The translations under genes and the position numbers were made by a program. Shown here one piece after another: positions 30,049 through 41,281 of a stretch of DNA of 64,000 bases. This DNA comes from Suillus spraguei (Eukaryota; Basidiomycota; Agaricomycetes; Boletales; Suillaceae). The notes beneath the pieces were generated by a model. It had not been told where the DNA came from. It saw only the letters and a list, made by a program, of their open reading frames with translations, and searched no databases. Each line of letters opens with the position of its first letter. Position 1 is the first letter of the stretch. The DNA lies in NCBI GenBank assembly GCA_016800925.1, contig JABCPU010000108.1:116777-180776 (forward strand). Reading direction: 5' to 3'.

Positions 30049-31648
30049 TTATAACTGGGGAGACAAAATATTAATGTTCGGCTGAAGCCCCAGCATGTAG
30101 ATGCGATTCGCATTTTCAAAGAATGCCATCTTCACGATGGACACTGCCTGGTCTTCCGTGAGGTCTCCTTTGCTGACGAAGCCCGCTAGGACCTGAAGAA
30201 TCAAGATTCATATCTAGTGGATTCATACTGAAGGAAATACACCGATTACCTCGTACATCACCTCGCGAGCTTGGACAGTGGCAAGGTAGAACCTTTCCGG
30301 CCACCACGCCGCATCAGCTGTGGAACGGTTAGTGTGTGCGGTAACATATGAACTGCTGACGAACTGGACCACAAGATCTTATTGGTAGGCGCCAACTCAA
30401 GTACTTGATGTACCACAGTACGTTGGCCGTCAGCGGAGACGAAGGGGAAAATCTCTCCAAAGTCGAGATAAACATTCTTGTACACGGACGTGAGGTAGCC
30501 AGCGTCTCTTGTGTAAGGATAGCTGGAATGCAGAAGAACGAATACGGTATCTGGGAAGGCCTTGATGATAGGCTGCATATGCGCCGGAGAAGACTTTGTT
30601 AGCGTGATGTCATTGTCACCGAGACCTTCAGGCGGATAAGTATCACATAATGCGACCCGGGCTACTGTTTTGCAACGCACCTGTATGGAACTGGACTTTC
30701 GACGACGTAAGTGGGAAGGCGTCGCGCGAAGCGGAACCAATGCTCACTAGGTTTTTTGCATTTGCCTGCAATATCAAGAACTATCTTGACTAGGTGATCG
30801 TTCAAAGCTTTGTGCTCAAAGCGAATGAAACCCTCTTCCTTGAACTGCTTAGATACAGATGATAGGCACTCATGGAGTTCATCTGCGCTGCAAGGTGCAG
30901 GGTCGATATCCAGACCGGTTCTATCGCATAAGTGAGTTGAACTGATCATCGTTTCAGGTCATGATATAACTACTTACCTGTAGCAAGCAACAGACTTGTA
31001 ACCTACAACCTGATCATCTACCGCAGCGTCATTCATGTAGGTGGTGAACTCCTTCAGGAATGTGTCGCAGAGTATATCAAATGAAAGAGGCGAGTCGTCA
31101 TTTGTGACGAGGATGTCTTGTAAGATGGTCTAAGCATCGGAACTGAGCATTGCTCATACATAGGGATGGCAATACCTTACCTGACCCTCCACTTCTAATC
31201 TCACGATCCGCTTTGATGGACTTCTAGTGTATTTGTCGTGCCAATCCAATTCTTCAGCCATTTCTGCAATTCCACCCAAGCCATCGTCGAACAATATACA
31301 CTGAATTCCCGTAGGCTCCATGCAGAGCTTACACAACTCTGCATAATCGAATTCGAGCCTCTTCTTCTTGACGCCCTCCCAGGTAGCATCGTCACCTGTC
31401 AACCCAAAGAGCTGGGATAACTGAGCTGCTGCACGTAAGCAAGGAAGGGTATGAACAGCGTCGTTTAAGGCGTCGCCATGGGCCTCAGATATGAGCACTT
31501 CATATTGGATGGAGTCGCGGTGCTTTGATTTCAGGAATGGGTGGGCGTGGTTATCGATGATGGGGTACCCGAAGGCGACTTTGGCTAATTCTCTATACAT
31601 TGGTCCTATGGGAGATGAGAGACGATGATATGGAGTGCTCGGATGCAA
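30049..31648 (-). CDS. FluG-type amidohydrolase (amidohydrolase 2 family)
   Basis: A multi-exon minus-strand gene resembling the N-terminal amidohydrolase half of FluG. Exon 1 (31,648-31,181) has YPIIDNHAHPFL with the metal-binding HxH, and later CILFDDGL. Exon 2 is 31,129-30,978 (QDILVTNDDSPLSF). Next come RTGLDIDPAPCSADELHECL, GLGDNDITLTKSSPAHMQP, FVLLHSSYPYTRDAGYL, VYLDFGEIFPFVS and NKILWST, and the gene ends at FENANRIYMLGLQ. Two things are odd. The usual QFHTG just before GLGDND is not found, and the splice after VESPVPYR does not join cleanly. The usual STDGHW reads STDAAW. So the protein may be inactive or I mis-spliced it. The glutamine-synthetase half of FluG is absent, as in many basidiomycete homologues. 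A start at Met17 (31,600) is also possible. Confidence 0.78.
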
Positions 31649-31763
31649 TTCTTATCTAGGGGTTGCAGCTCAAATTGGAATATTAATAAGCGACTCATCG
31701 GACGATATCTTATCAGATCAACGTTCCTTCCGCTTTTCTTCATTTACACGACTTAGTGTTGGG
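31649..31763. promoter_or_regulatory. Shared divergent promoter, amidohydrolase/BolA
   Basis: Only 115 bp separate the upstream-most start of the amidohydrolase (31,648, minus) from the BolA start (31,764, plus). The two genes therefore share a bidirectional promoter or have overlapping 5' ends. No TATA box is evident. Confidence 0.6.
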
Positions 31764-32202
31764 ATGCCTGTGACAGTCGAGGATTTGGAACAAGCCATTC
31801 GAGCCGCATTCCCTGTGTCCCGTCTCGACATCGAGGATCAATCGAGTGGGTGTGGGTCTAGCTATGCAATTTTACTAGTTAGTGAGGTACGTGTCCGAAA
31901 TGAGCTGAGGCTGATCATAGTTAATATGAAACGGAATTACACACAGGCATTCGAGGGAAAGACTACTCTTGCAAGGCATAGATTAAGTGAGAGGTTCTCA
32001 GTATAATGTTTATCATGATACGAACGCTTATCGTCTGACAGTCAACCAGGCGCTGAAGCAAGAAATATCACAGTTACACGCGTTTTCTCAGGTGAGTTTC
32101 TGGGCTTATTTGTGTTTGAGCGCTACTTCCATTGATACGCTTTATCTGCAGAAATCTTTTACTCCAGCGCAATATGTTGCGCACCAAGCGAAAAGTGGTT
32201 GA
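31764..32202 (+). CDS. BolA2-like protein
   Basis: Four exons: 31,764-31,886, 31,947-31,986, 32,050-32,091 and 32,152-32,202, with GT-AG introns of about 60 nt. The assembled product of about 84 residues begins MPVTVEDLEQAIRAAFPVSR, contains SSGCGSSYAILLVSEAFEGK, then ARHRL, and ends FTPAQYVAHQAKSG. This is the BolA fold in its BOLA2/Fra2 form: the conserved Cys in SGCG and the His in RHR are the ligands used with monothiol glutaredoxins to hold a [2Fe-2S] cluster, and the family acts in cytosolic iron-sulfur trafficking and iron regulation. The length suits the family. The start was chosen because it gives the standard N-terminus; the upstream in-frame ATG at 31,635 would overlap the divergent gene. 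Confidence 0.88.
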
Positions 32203-32790
32203 CCGACGGAGTTCTCTTGCAACGGCACAATAGTTATGCTTAGCTGGAAATTAGACGAATGACAACTGGCATGTTCTTTAGTTCAATTAGGAGATGGGTC
32301 AGTAATACTGAAATTAACGCTCTAAGCGCAGCATTCAGATCCAGCGTTATATGAATGTGGTCTTCGAGGTGGACAATAGAGGCGGTTTCTCAGGCTTGCT
32401 GCCTAGACCTCTGTCACCGTCCACCGACTACAATGGCTGGCATTCAATTTTTATTATTTGTTTCCACAGACCCTCGGTATCAATCTACACCATTCAGATG
32501 ATTTACATGTTAAGACTGTGGTTCAGTTCCCTCATGTGACCTTGTGGCGATCTTGACTTAAATATTGTGGCTGTGGTTCAATATCAATGGCCCCGCTTTA
32601 GTCAGTGCCTCAAACCACTGTCAGTGAGGTATGTTGCGGTTTCATTGTGGTTCGGTGAACATCATCCACAGGAGCGTTTCAAGTACCACCGACTGAGGTA
32701 TAAAGCCTGAGATGCTCATGATGGACAGTAGACCTCCCAACACGCAACTCTCATCTCCTTCCACCTATCCTTTAATTTGCCATTCTCACT
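32203..32790. other. Intergenic region
   Basis: No gene seen. The last about 60 bp before 32,791 are pyrimidine-rich (CTCTCATCTCCTTCCACC), a frequent feature of fungal promoters and transcription starts. Confidence 0.45.
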
Positions 32791-33882
32791 ATGCCAAAAC
32801 AAACTTTCCACGTCGACGCCATTTTGGAAGAGCTTCGGAATTTTCCACCTCCCAGCGACTCAGAAGTATCATTCTATACGAAATCTGAGCCTGGAACAGC
32901 TTTCATTAAAGACAAGCTATACGTAATCTTCAATGATTTTTTGGCCCAGTTCTTCACGCCAGACATAACATCATTTGTCTTCGGTTGCGATTCCTTAATC
33001 CCTCTGCTTGACTTGGCGCTACTTACCGCAAAAAATCGCCAGCTGGTATGCTTCATCCCAATTATTTTTATGCGCTGGCTTACAAAAATCATAGGTTTTA
33101 GATATATTGGAGGTACTGGTTTTATTTTAGCTTGTTAATACGTTTTAGGTGTTGACTCTACGGTCTACCAGCTTGCCGACTGGATGTTCGATAAATTTGT
33201 GAGCGTCTCTCTGACACTCCAACAGCGCTTGGAACCAGAGTCCAATTTGCCGACACATTCAGCTGTCCGAGAGCGCTTGCTTGACATCATCAACCAATGT
33301 CTCGCATCTCCACGCGATATAAGTGATATCAAATGTATGTATCTGGCTCATTCTTGACTATGCGTACACGTCTCATATCCCGCTTCAGCTGAACTCCAGA
33401 CTCTGAAATCGAATATTCAAGAGCAAGAGGATCTGGCGAAAGCCTCCCTCTTTACTTGCGATACTCAGTGGATTCATGATCTATCTGAATCATGGCCTGA
33501 GCTCAAAGACTTGAACTCGCAGCAGCTGGCCGAAGATATTCCAGATGCAGCGCTGGAAATAGTCGCCCATGGATGTACATCTGCTGGTCCCACTAAGGTT
33601 CCAACCACAACCGCGTCACTCAGACGGAACTCGTCTATCATCATGGATAACCTTCGAGCATCTAAGTCGACTCGTTCTCCAGGAGCGTCTCAATCTGTGT
33701 CTGCCCCACCTACATCAGCTTCATACCACAACAATGGTTTCCCTAAACAGGGTGCCCCTCTTGCCCGCACGCAATCTCTTTCCCGCACGCAATCCCTTTC
33801 CACGATGCTTCCTCCTGAAGCTCAAGCTCGTGTGCTGGTTGCACTTGGGACGGTGGCAGAAGCAGAGGAGGAACAAGACTGA
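32791..33882 (+). CDS. Conserved-looking hypothetical protein, Ser-rich C-terminus
   Basis: Starts with MPKQTFHVDAILEELRNF and runs 85 codons in exon 1 (32,791-33,045). After one or two small introns (33,046-33,148) it resumes as VDSTVYQLADWMFDKF and LTLQQRLEPESNLPTHSAV. A GT-AG intron at about 33,335-33,388 follows, then SELQTLKSNIQEQEDLAKA and a Ser/Thr/Pro-rich tail with a repeated LxRTQSLS (33,770-33,810), ending at EAEEEQD. The join between exon 1 and the second part is one base out of phase with the splice sites I can see, so there is an unseen micro-exon or a small lesion. No family recognised. The helical first half and disordered tail suggest a cytosolic or nuclear regulator at most. 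Confidence 0.6.
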
Positions 33883-35527
33883 GTTTATGTTTGTATCTCC
33901 TCTACTGGTCTCCTAATAGTCTCAGCATATCGCGCAAATATATCTGTAATTGTAGCATCGCAAATATTTTTTGAAGGTAGCACATATTGGGTTTTTGAAA
34001 AGCTTGTAGGTGCTGGTCAGTTAGAATTATCTAGAGGTGACATACTTGTACAATGTATTTGGCCAGTTTCTTTATAGTCATGTTCAAGTTGGACAACCAG
34101 AGGGGGCATTTGATCACTGTCGTCTGAGGTTAACAGACTTTTATTTGTGGATGCGATGAGGGTTGGAGACGTGAGCAATAATGACGGTAATACCATAAAT
34201 TTGTAGTTGTAACATCGGCATAGCAGTTCCGGTTTGAAGCCCGATGACGGAGCTTGAACTTCCCTTTGACCCGTAATGTCTAGCTGTATTATACCTCGAT
34301 ATACGACTAAAGATCTACAAGATCAGAACCACATCTGGGCTAGTGTTGTATCTATAGTTTTATCCAGGCCATGTTGTCAATATAATATATCATTTTACTT
34401 TGATTGGAGTAAATGCGTGATATATCCCTTTGAACCAACACACAGGGCAATGATATATCACTGTATGCCCTGCACATTTGGGTGGGCTATTGTTAGCATG
34501 TGCCTGGTCACAGCCTGATTTGGGTTTGGGTACAGATCTCCACTTGTCTCTGCATAGCCACACAACTTCCATGGCCAACTGGTTTTAGCTGAGAACCATG
34601 GCATTATCTGCTTAGTCACATAATCACATGATGTCTGTCATCATGTTCATCATTGATTCATACTCTGCCTCAACTCTGCCCGCCCTTTTACCCTGTTTTC
34701 ATGTCCAGCTTTGGAAAGTTCTTGCTAGTAGTGGCGGTGCCACAATGAATATAACAAACATCGCAGCCAACCCAGACAGCATTTCTCAAGTGTAGTAGCT
34801 CACAGCTGCTCACTAGCCTGACTTGTAACTTGTTCAATTTTTTTGCATGCATCAGCAAACCACAAATTTCGTCACAGACATCAACATTTTCAACAGTTCC
34901 CACAATAACCCCCAGCGCTCACAGCACTCACAGCAAACTTCTCCCAGGCATCAACATTGGAAATATTTCTGAGTCCAACATTTGTATATGTTTGTTCAGG
35001 TGATGGTGCACTGACTGGCACAAAAGTTCAACTTGTCGACAATGTTCTCCGCCTCCATGAAGTATGTTTCTTTATTTAAATTTTCAGGTGCGCAATGATT
35101 TTTTATTCTAATCTTGTTCTTTACATTTAAACAAAACTATTCTAGAATGATATCTTGCTAGACTCATTATCTTGCTTGTTTATTGAGGTGCGCAATTATT
35201 TTTTTCATTCTAATCTTGTTCTTTAGATTCGTTCTCTCACTTGCTGCTCTCACTTGCTGCCCTCCCTCTCTCATTGCTCTCACTCATCGCTACTCTCTTG
35301 TTCGCTCTCCCTTGCTCCTGTCTGCTCTCATTTGCTTTTGTCCACTCTCATTTGCTCTTTCTTGCTTTTCCTCCTCCTCTGATGCGATGACAATGATAAC
35401 ACGATGACAACGATGATGCGACGACAACGACAACAATGCAATGATAACACAACAGCAACAACGATAACGATGCAACAACAACAATGCAACAACAACAATG
35501 ATGATGCAACAACAACAATGATGATGC

Positions 35528-35602
<75 letters not shown>

Positions 35603-36580
35603 TGGTGTCCTGTAGTTTGTACTTAATGTCTAGAATAGTAGTTTCTCATTTTGCAATGCATTTGTTTTCATTTACTTTTATGTGTAACTTGAGTCGCAAA
35701 AAAGCAATTTCTAATATATTCTATGTAACTAGAGGGTTACTGTGGAGCTCTGGGAAGCTCTTTACAGAGATTTACAGAGATTGGCCTGTCTGTACAGAAG
35801 GGACCAAGCTGTGGCACTGCAACACTGTACAGCTCTGTACAGCTCTGCACAGAACATTGTGATTTACTGATGTGCCATTCGACTCATGTGATCTTAAGTT
35901 CAACTTTGTCAGGCTAGTCGCTCAGTTCAGTGACTAGTCTCACCAGATTAATGTTGTTCCTCACGCGAGCCATGCCCTACTTCATTTGATGCAATTCTCG
36001 TGGTTCCTTGCCCATTTACACTGATGTTCGCAATGGTGGCACAAAATATCTTGTTACAATCCACAATGTCCAAGGCCAGCTTAATATGATTTCTGTCTTT
36101 CTTTCTTTCCTTTTGTCTTGTTTTCTGACAGCATCTTTAGTCTCTTGCCAACGACTTAAAACAATCCTCTTCAGCCACAATTCTCCAGAGGCCAATCGAC
36201 TAAAAGTTCAGGTCATAGCACAAAGGAACCTTGGCTCATCATGGGTGGCCATTTGAAGAATGATGTGAGCAGTTGGCTCGTGTCCAAGGGTTTTTAAATA
36301 TGTACTATCATTATTTAATCACATTTTGGCCCATCGTCTTCTGACTCACAGCCTGACTTGTTCGATTTTTGGTGTGCCATTCAACTTTGAGGTAGATGAC
36401 AAGATTTTGATGGGCCTTCACGTGATCTTAAGTTTGACTTTGAGATAGGAGACAAGATTTTGATGGGTCACATTAACTGATATTAAGAAAAAAATGTCGT
36501 CACAAAAACTACAAGTTCTGGGTTACAAATAAGACAGAGTATCGAGGCGTAGTGTATTACACTGCAAGAAATGTGGAATA
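33883..36580. other. Gene-free low-complexity region
   Basis: No supportable gene. It has CT-rich tracts (35,230-35,380) and a direct repeat of AGGTGCGCAAT plus T-run plus TCTAATCTTGTTCTTTA (about 35,087-35,125 and 35,187-35,226). A second short repeat contains TGTGCCATTC and GTGATCTTAAGTT (35,870, 36,370 and 36,420). Long frames over the microsatellite are spurious. This is probably degraded transposon sequence. Confidence 0.5.
35404..35600 (+). repeat. (CAA)n microsatellite with degenerate leader
   Basis: A pure CAA run of about 70 bp at 35,530-35,600, preceded by a degenerate CAACAAYAATGATGATG tract from about 35,404. It opens poly-Gln and poly-Leu frames on opposite strands, which I take as artefacts. 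Confidence 0.95.
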
Positions 36581-37017
36581 TCATTTTTTAGACCTACAAA
36601 TATCAATGTTTAGTGGGATGAAACGGTACTGAAAATCGGTGGAAGACGTACTTTTCCCAGCAATCGCTTCCGCCATACCTTTGCGCTTGCATTTGGAAGT
36701 GACTGCTTTGGCGTTATCACCAATCTTGTTGGCATCTTGCACTCTTGTTGACGGTCGTGTCATGCACGCTGAACATCTTCCAGGAGCACTAGACACTGGT
36801 GGAACACTCGCTGCAGGAAGCAGAGTATCTGGTGCAGTGGGAATTGGTGTGCTGGAAACAGGTGGAAAAGAATATGAGTTGGTGGCAGCTGGAGTGGTCG
36901 CAGACCTGGAGAGTGATGATGGGAGTGGATTGAAAATATGTGGTGGGGTGAATATGGGTGGCTTGATAAGTGATTCAGTAATAGTTAAAAGAGGGTTTAT
37001 GAATGGCTGTTACAACC
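36581..37017 (-). other. Unassigned minus-strand frame, Pro/Ser-rich
   Basis: A continuous minus-strand frame from the LTR fragment edge to a stop near 36,581 reads as Pro/Ser/Thr-rich sequence followed by a basic stretch (KAVTSKCKRKGMAEAI). It is cut off by the LTR fragment at 37,018. It could be a truncated transposon-associated gene; no family recognised. Confidence 0.3.
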
Positions 37018-37458
37018 ATGCAAACTGGGGGCTACTAAAAAGTCCTGGCTTTACATGGGGTTGTACTGGAGGGTTGGAAAGTCAAAGGGGCTTGGCCTCA
37101 GCTTGTATGCTGTGCCCCTTACCCAGTATGTGCCCTTAATTTCGGATGAAGTCCAAGGGAGAGTTATGGTGAAGTCCAGATGGAGTCCGGATGAACTCTT
37201 AGGACAGGATAGCTTGATAGATCTCCGAAGGACTTCCGGATGAGCGCCAGAATGCGCTGGAACTATTTCCGGATGGTAGGGAGTAATGGTAAGACTACTG
37301 GAACAAGTTCCAAGTAGAATGGATGAAAGATGGGCTCCTGGACTTGTCCAGGGCAGGATAGGAGCAGAGCTCTGGAGGGAAAGATGATCCATAGATGTCA
37401 GAGGATAGGATAGGATAGATCTGGAGGACCAGAGGACCAAAGGTCCGGAGGTCAGAGA
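37018..37458 (-). mobile_element. LTR fragment of the 52,621-54,226 family
   Basis: The reverse complement matches the 3' third of the LTR at 52,621-54,226 over about 440 bp. It begins with TGTTACAACCATGCA (the LTR end) and includes AAGTCCTGGCTTTACATGGG, the GGGGCACAGCATACAAGCTG segment and GGAAATAGTTCCAGCGCATT. The 5' part of the LTR and its 8-bp minisatellite are missing. Confidence 0.85.
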
Positions 37459-37479
37459 AGTGGAAGAGTGGAAGAGTGG

Positions 37480-37954
37480 TGTCACAACCCACAAATGAAT
37501 TAACGCAAGGGCAGAGACTAGGACTCAAACTAAGGTTATCACAAAAGAAGAGAGAGGAGCAAGGACATCTTGGATTGCTACTATGTAGATACAAGAGGTT
37601 TGAACTAAAGAACTACTACAGCGAAACTAGCTAACTATATACACATATTGAAACTGAGATGTAAACTGAGATTGAAACTACTAGCCAATCATAAAATAGA
37701 AATGAGAATTGTACGATGTGATAGTTGTGACATTGTTATGACATCATATTCTAGAAGGTTCTAAGATCACGTGATACTATCTTATCTTATCTTATCTGAT
37801 AGCATCATAAAAGATCTCTTTGTCTTCATCAGGAAGTTCAGTTATAGAAGTGGATATGGGAATTTCAATAGGGTTAGGATTTGTCTTAGCGCTGGGTTTA
37901 GATGCTTTAGGGAAATTGAGAAAAGAGTAATGATTTGTATTTGGAATTTGTGAC
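37480..37954 (-). mobile_element. 3' LTR of a chromodomain gypsy element (minus strand)
   Basis: 475 bp bounded by TGTCACAACCC at the left and GGAATTTGTGACA at the right, so it reads TGTCACAAATTCC...GGTTGTGACA on the minus strand. A polypurine tract (AGAGAGGGGGTAA on the minus strand) immediately precedes it in element orientation, right after the pol C-terminus. Confidence 0.82.
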
Positions 37955-38398
37955 ATTACCCCCTCTCTAGGATGAGTGTCATCGCGAATGTATGAGGGCC
38001 TGATGTTATGCGTTCTCCATTTCTTGAAATCTTCTGAATTAAGTATAGAACCTTGAATTCTTTTGGTTTTAGCTGCCGTGGGATTCCTTTTATGAAACTC
38101 CGCTATAAGAATCGGGGAATTCTTTATGTTTTCTCCTGGTTCCCATGTTGATTCTTCTATCGGATATCCTTCCCATTTTACTTGGTATTGCAGCTTTCCT
38201 CAGAATAATCAGCTATCTAATACTTCTTCTACAACAAATTCTTCCTGATCGTCAACTATGTCAGGAGGTGGTTGGGTGGGTTGAGAATGAGGGATCATTT
38301 GAGATGCATAGTATGGAGTGAGTAATTGAATGTGGAAAACGGATGGATCTGGAGCCCCTTCAGTGACAAACTCTGTACTATACGGGTCACCCGACCCA
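37955..38398 (-). pseudogene. Ty3/gypsy pol C-terminus with chromodomain, truncated
   Basis: On the minus strand: DPSVFHIQLLTPYYASQMIP (integrase C-terminal HPVFHVSLL-type motif), PPPDIVDDQEEFVVEEVLDS, then KLQYQVKWEGYPIEESTWEP (chromodomain; aromatic and WxGY residues present) and AEFHKRNPTAA. Two TGA stops stand where the family has Arg in SRLFRGKLQY, both explicable as CGA to TGA transitions. Everything upstream in pol is missing because the candidate KDZ element begins at 38,399. Confidence 0.85.
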
Positions 38399-38900
38399 CA
38401 TAATATCCCGTCAAAGATGGGCCAGCGGACCATGGGCTGAGGTTATGTATATCCTCGATGTTGACGGATGGGCCGGGGAGAATATTATTTCTGATGGAGA
38501 CGGGTGGGCTGGGAGACTTGTATTTTCGGAGAGACAGGTGGGCCGAGGGAAACATGATTTCTGATGTTGACGGATGGGCCAGGGGGATATCATCCCCGAC
38601 AGAGATGGGTGGGCCCATCTGGGTAGTATGTAGAGTAGGATATTATAGACAGCTGGGCTGAAGAGAGATGCAAGGCAAATATTATTGCATAGATGGGTGG
38701 GCTGAGGTAAGAGAATATTACATATACAGGTGGGCCGAGGTGAGAGAATATTACATATACGGGTGGGCCGACGTGGGGTGTATTACATGACGGGTGGGCC
38801 GAGGGTGCAGTAAAATATTTATTGCATAGACGGGTGGGCCGTGGGGGAATCTTACATAGACGGGTGGGCCGAGGTAAAATATATTACATATACGGGTGGG
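38399..38900. repeat. Left terminal/subterminal repeats (GACGGGTGGGCCG)
   Basis: After the terminal inverted segment there are about ten copies of a GACGGGTGGGCC(G) motif spaced 30-60 bp apart (for example 38,755-38,775, 38,790-38,800, 38,830-38,845, 38,860-38,875). Complementary motifs (GGCCCACCCGTC) recur at the right end at 58,580-58,900. Confidence 0.85.
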
Positions 38901-39059
38901 CCTAGATATGTATCATAAAGATGTACAGCTGATGTAGCCACCAGAGAATCAAACACATAGGATACATGCACCCTATGAGTGCATATACCTACCATCGACC
39001 ACCAAAATCTAAACCCTGAAGCACGACAACCTGAATCCATCATGTCTGACATTCATCGA

Positions 39060-41240
39060 TAATTGAGGTGCCGGGTGCTGGGTGCCAAGTCCCAAGTCCA
39101 GGAACTCGAAACTGGAGATTCAAACTAGAGATTTCCTGAATTCTGGATACCCGGACACCCAAAACACAACACACAAGGTGAAAGATTTAAAGTCCATGTG
39201 TGGAGTCATCTAGTGCTGAGTGCTGGGTGCGGGTGCAGAGTACCAAAACTAGAAACTAGAAACTCGAGATTCGAGACAAAACAGACATCTACCAAAAATG
39301 TGTGGATCAAAGTTTTGTTGTTGCCTGACATGTGTCTGAGTCCCAAGGACTGAACCCTGAAATTGTAGACTACCGGATTTTGGGATTCGGGGTTCGGCAC
39401 TTGAGATTTGAGATTTGAGATGAAAAAGATATCTACCAAAAATGTGTGGATCAAAGTCATTTTATTGCCTAACATTGTTTTCGGTCTCAAGTGCAGAAGC
39501 CCGAGTACCAAACCACAAACCCCTAAATAGTAGACTACCAGATTTCGGAGTTCGGAGTTCGGCACTTAGAATGTGTGGATCAATAGGTGTCTATTGCCTC
39601 ACATTGTTCTAAGTCCCGAGTCACGAGTGCTGGGTGCCAGGGTTCAGGGTTCAGCACTGACAATATGTTGATCAAGATCTTTCACATTATGAGTACCAAG
39701 TCCCGAGTCCCAAGTGCCGGGTGCCGGAGTTCAGGGTTCGCACATAAAAATGTGGATCGAGGTCTGTCACATTGTTTTGAGTGCCGAATACCGATCCCCG
39801 AGTGCCGGGTGCCAGAGTTCAGGGTTCGGCACTCAACATGTGTAAATCAAGATCATTGTATTGCCTCACATTGTGCTAACTCCCAGGTGCCAGAGTTTGG
39901 GGTTCGGCACTCAACATGTGTAAATCAATATCTTTGTATTGCCTCACATAGTTTTAACTCGCAGGTGGCGGGGTTCGGGGTTTGGTGTTAAAATATGTGG
40001 ATCAATATCATTCACATTGTTATGAGTACCAAGTCCCGAGTCCCGATTGCCAGGTGCCGGAGTTCGGGGTTCGGCACATAAAATATGTGGATTGAGGTCT
40101 TTCACATTGTTTTGAGTCCTGAATAATGATCCCCAAGTGCCGGGTTACCATGTGAGGCAATACAAAGATATTGATTTACACATGTTGAGTGCCACACCCC
40201 AAGCTCCAGCACCTGGGAGTTAGCACAATGTGAGGCAATACCATGATATTGATTTACACATGTTGAGTGCCGAACCCCAAGCTCCGGCACCCAGCAGTTA
40301 GCACAATGTGAGGCAATACCATGATATTGATTTACACAAGTTGAGTGCCGAACCCCGAGCTCCGGTGCAACTGCTGGGTGCGGAGCTTGGGGTTCGGCAC
40401 TCAACATGATGTGTAAATCAATATCTTTGTATTGCCTCACATGGTTCTAACTCACAGGTGGCAGGGTTCAGGGTTCAGTGTTAAAATATGTGGATCGATA
40501 TCTTTCTCATTGTTATGAGTACCAAGTCCCGAGTCCTGAGTGCCGGGTGCTGGAGTTCGGGGTTCGGCATTCAACAGGTGTACATCAATATCTTTGTATT
40601 GCCTCACATTGTTCTCACTCCCGGGTGCCAGGGTTCGGGTTGGGTGGTTAAATATGTGGATCAATATCTTTCACATGGTTATGAGTCCCGAGTCCAGATT
40701 CCCAACTGCTGGGTGCTGGAGTTTGGGGTTCGGCACTCCACACATGTAAGTCAATATCTTTGTATTGCCTCACATATTTCTAACTCCCAGGTGCTGGGGT
40801 TCAGGGTTCGGTGATAGAATATGTGCATCGACATCTTTCACATTGTTATAAGTTCCAAGGCCCGAGTCCCGAGTGCCGGGTGCCGGAGTTCGGCACTCAA
40901 CATGTGTCAATCAATATCTTTGTATTGCCTCACATTGTTCTAACTCCCGGGTGCCAGAGTTCAGGGTTCAGCACATCAAATATGTGGATCGATATCTTTC
41001 ACATGTTGATGAGTCCCAAGTCCAGGGTCCCGGGGTTCGGGGTTCGGCACTTAAGATATATGGAATGATATGTTTCACAATGTGAACTGGCACCCAGCAC
41101 AAGGTAACTCAACAGATATGTTTCAAATTCTTTAAATTGTGTGTTGTGTTTCAGGTAGCTGGATATCCGGAATTCGCCAAATATCCATTGTGAATCTCCA
41201 GTATCCAGTTCCGGATTTCCGGACTTGGCATCCAGCACTG
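39060..41240. repeat. Left minisatellite array, about 80-170-bp units
   Basis: Diverged tandem units of the pattern GTTCGGCACTCAACATGTGT, A(A/G)ATCAATATCTTTGTATTG, CCTCACATTGTTCTAACTCC, then GGGTGCCRGGGTT. A section at about 40,130-40,370 is inverted relative to the rest. Related units occur at 55,620-57,080 in the same orientation as most of this array. Open frames within it are not genes. Confidence 0.88.
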
Positions 41241-41281
41241 ACATTCATTCAAACATTGTATATACATCTATGAACATACAA

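Noticed and set aside
35290..35862. Poly-Leu and poly-Gln ORFs
   Set aside because: Translations of the CAA microsatellite.
37051..37594. Minus-strand ORFs of 147 and 99 codons
   Set aside because: They lie in the LTR fragment and adjacent gypsy LTR, with no protein features.
39206..41068. Numerous ORFs in the left minisatellite array
   Set aside because: Repeated translations of the same non-coding unit in different frames.
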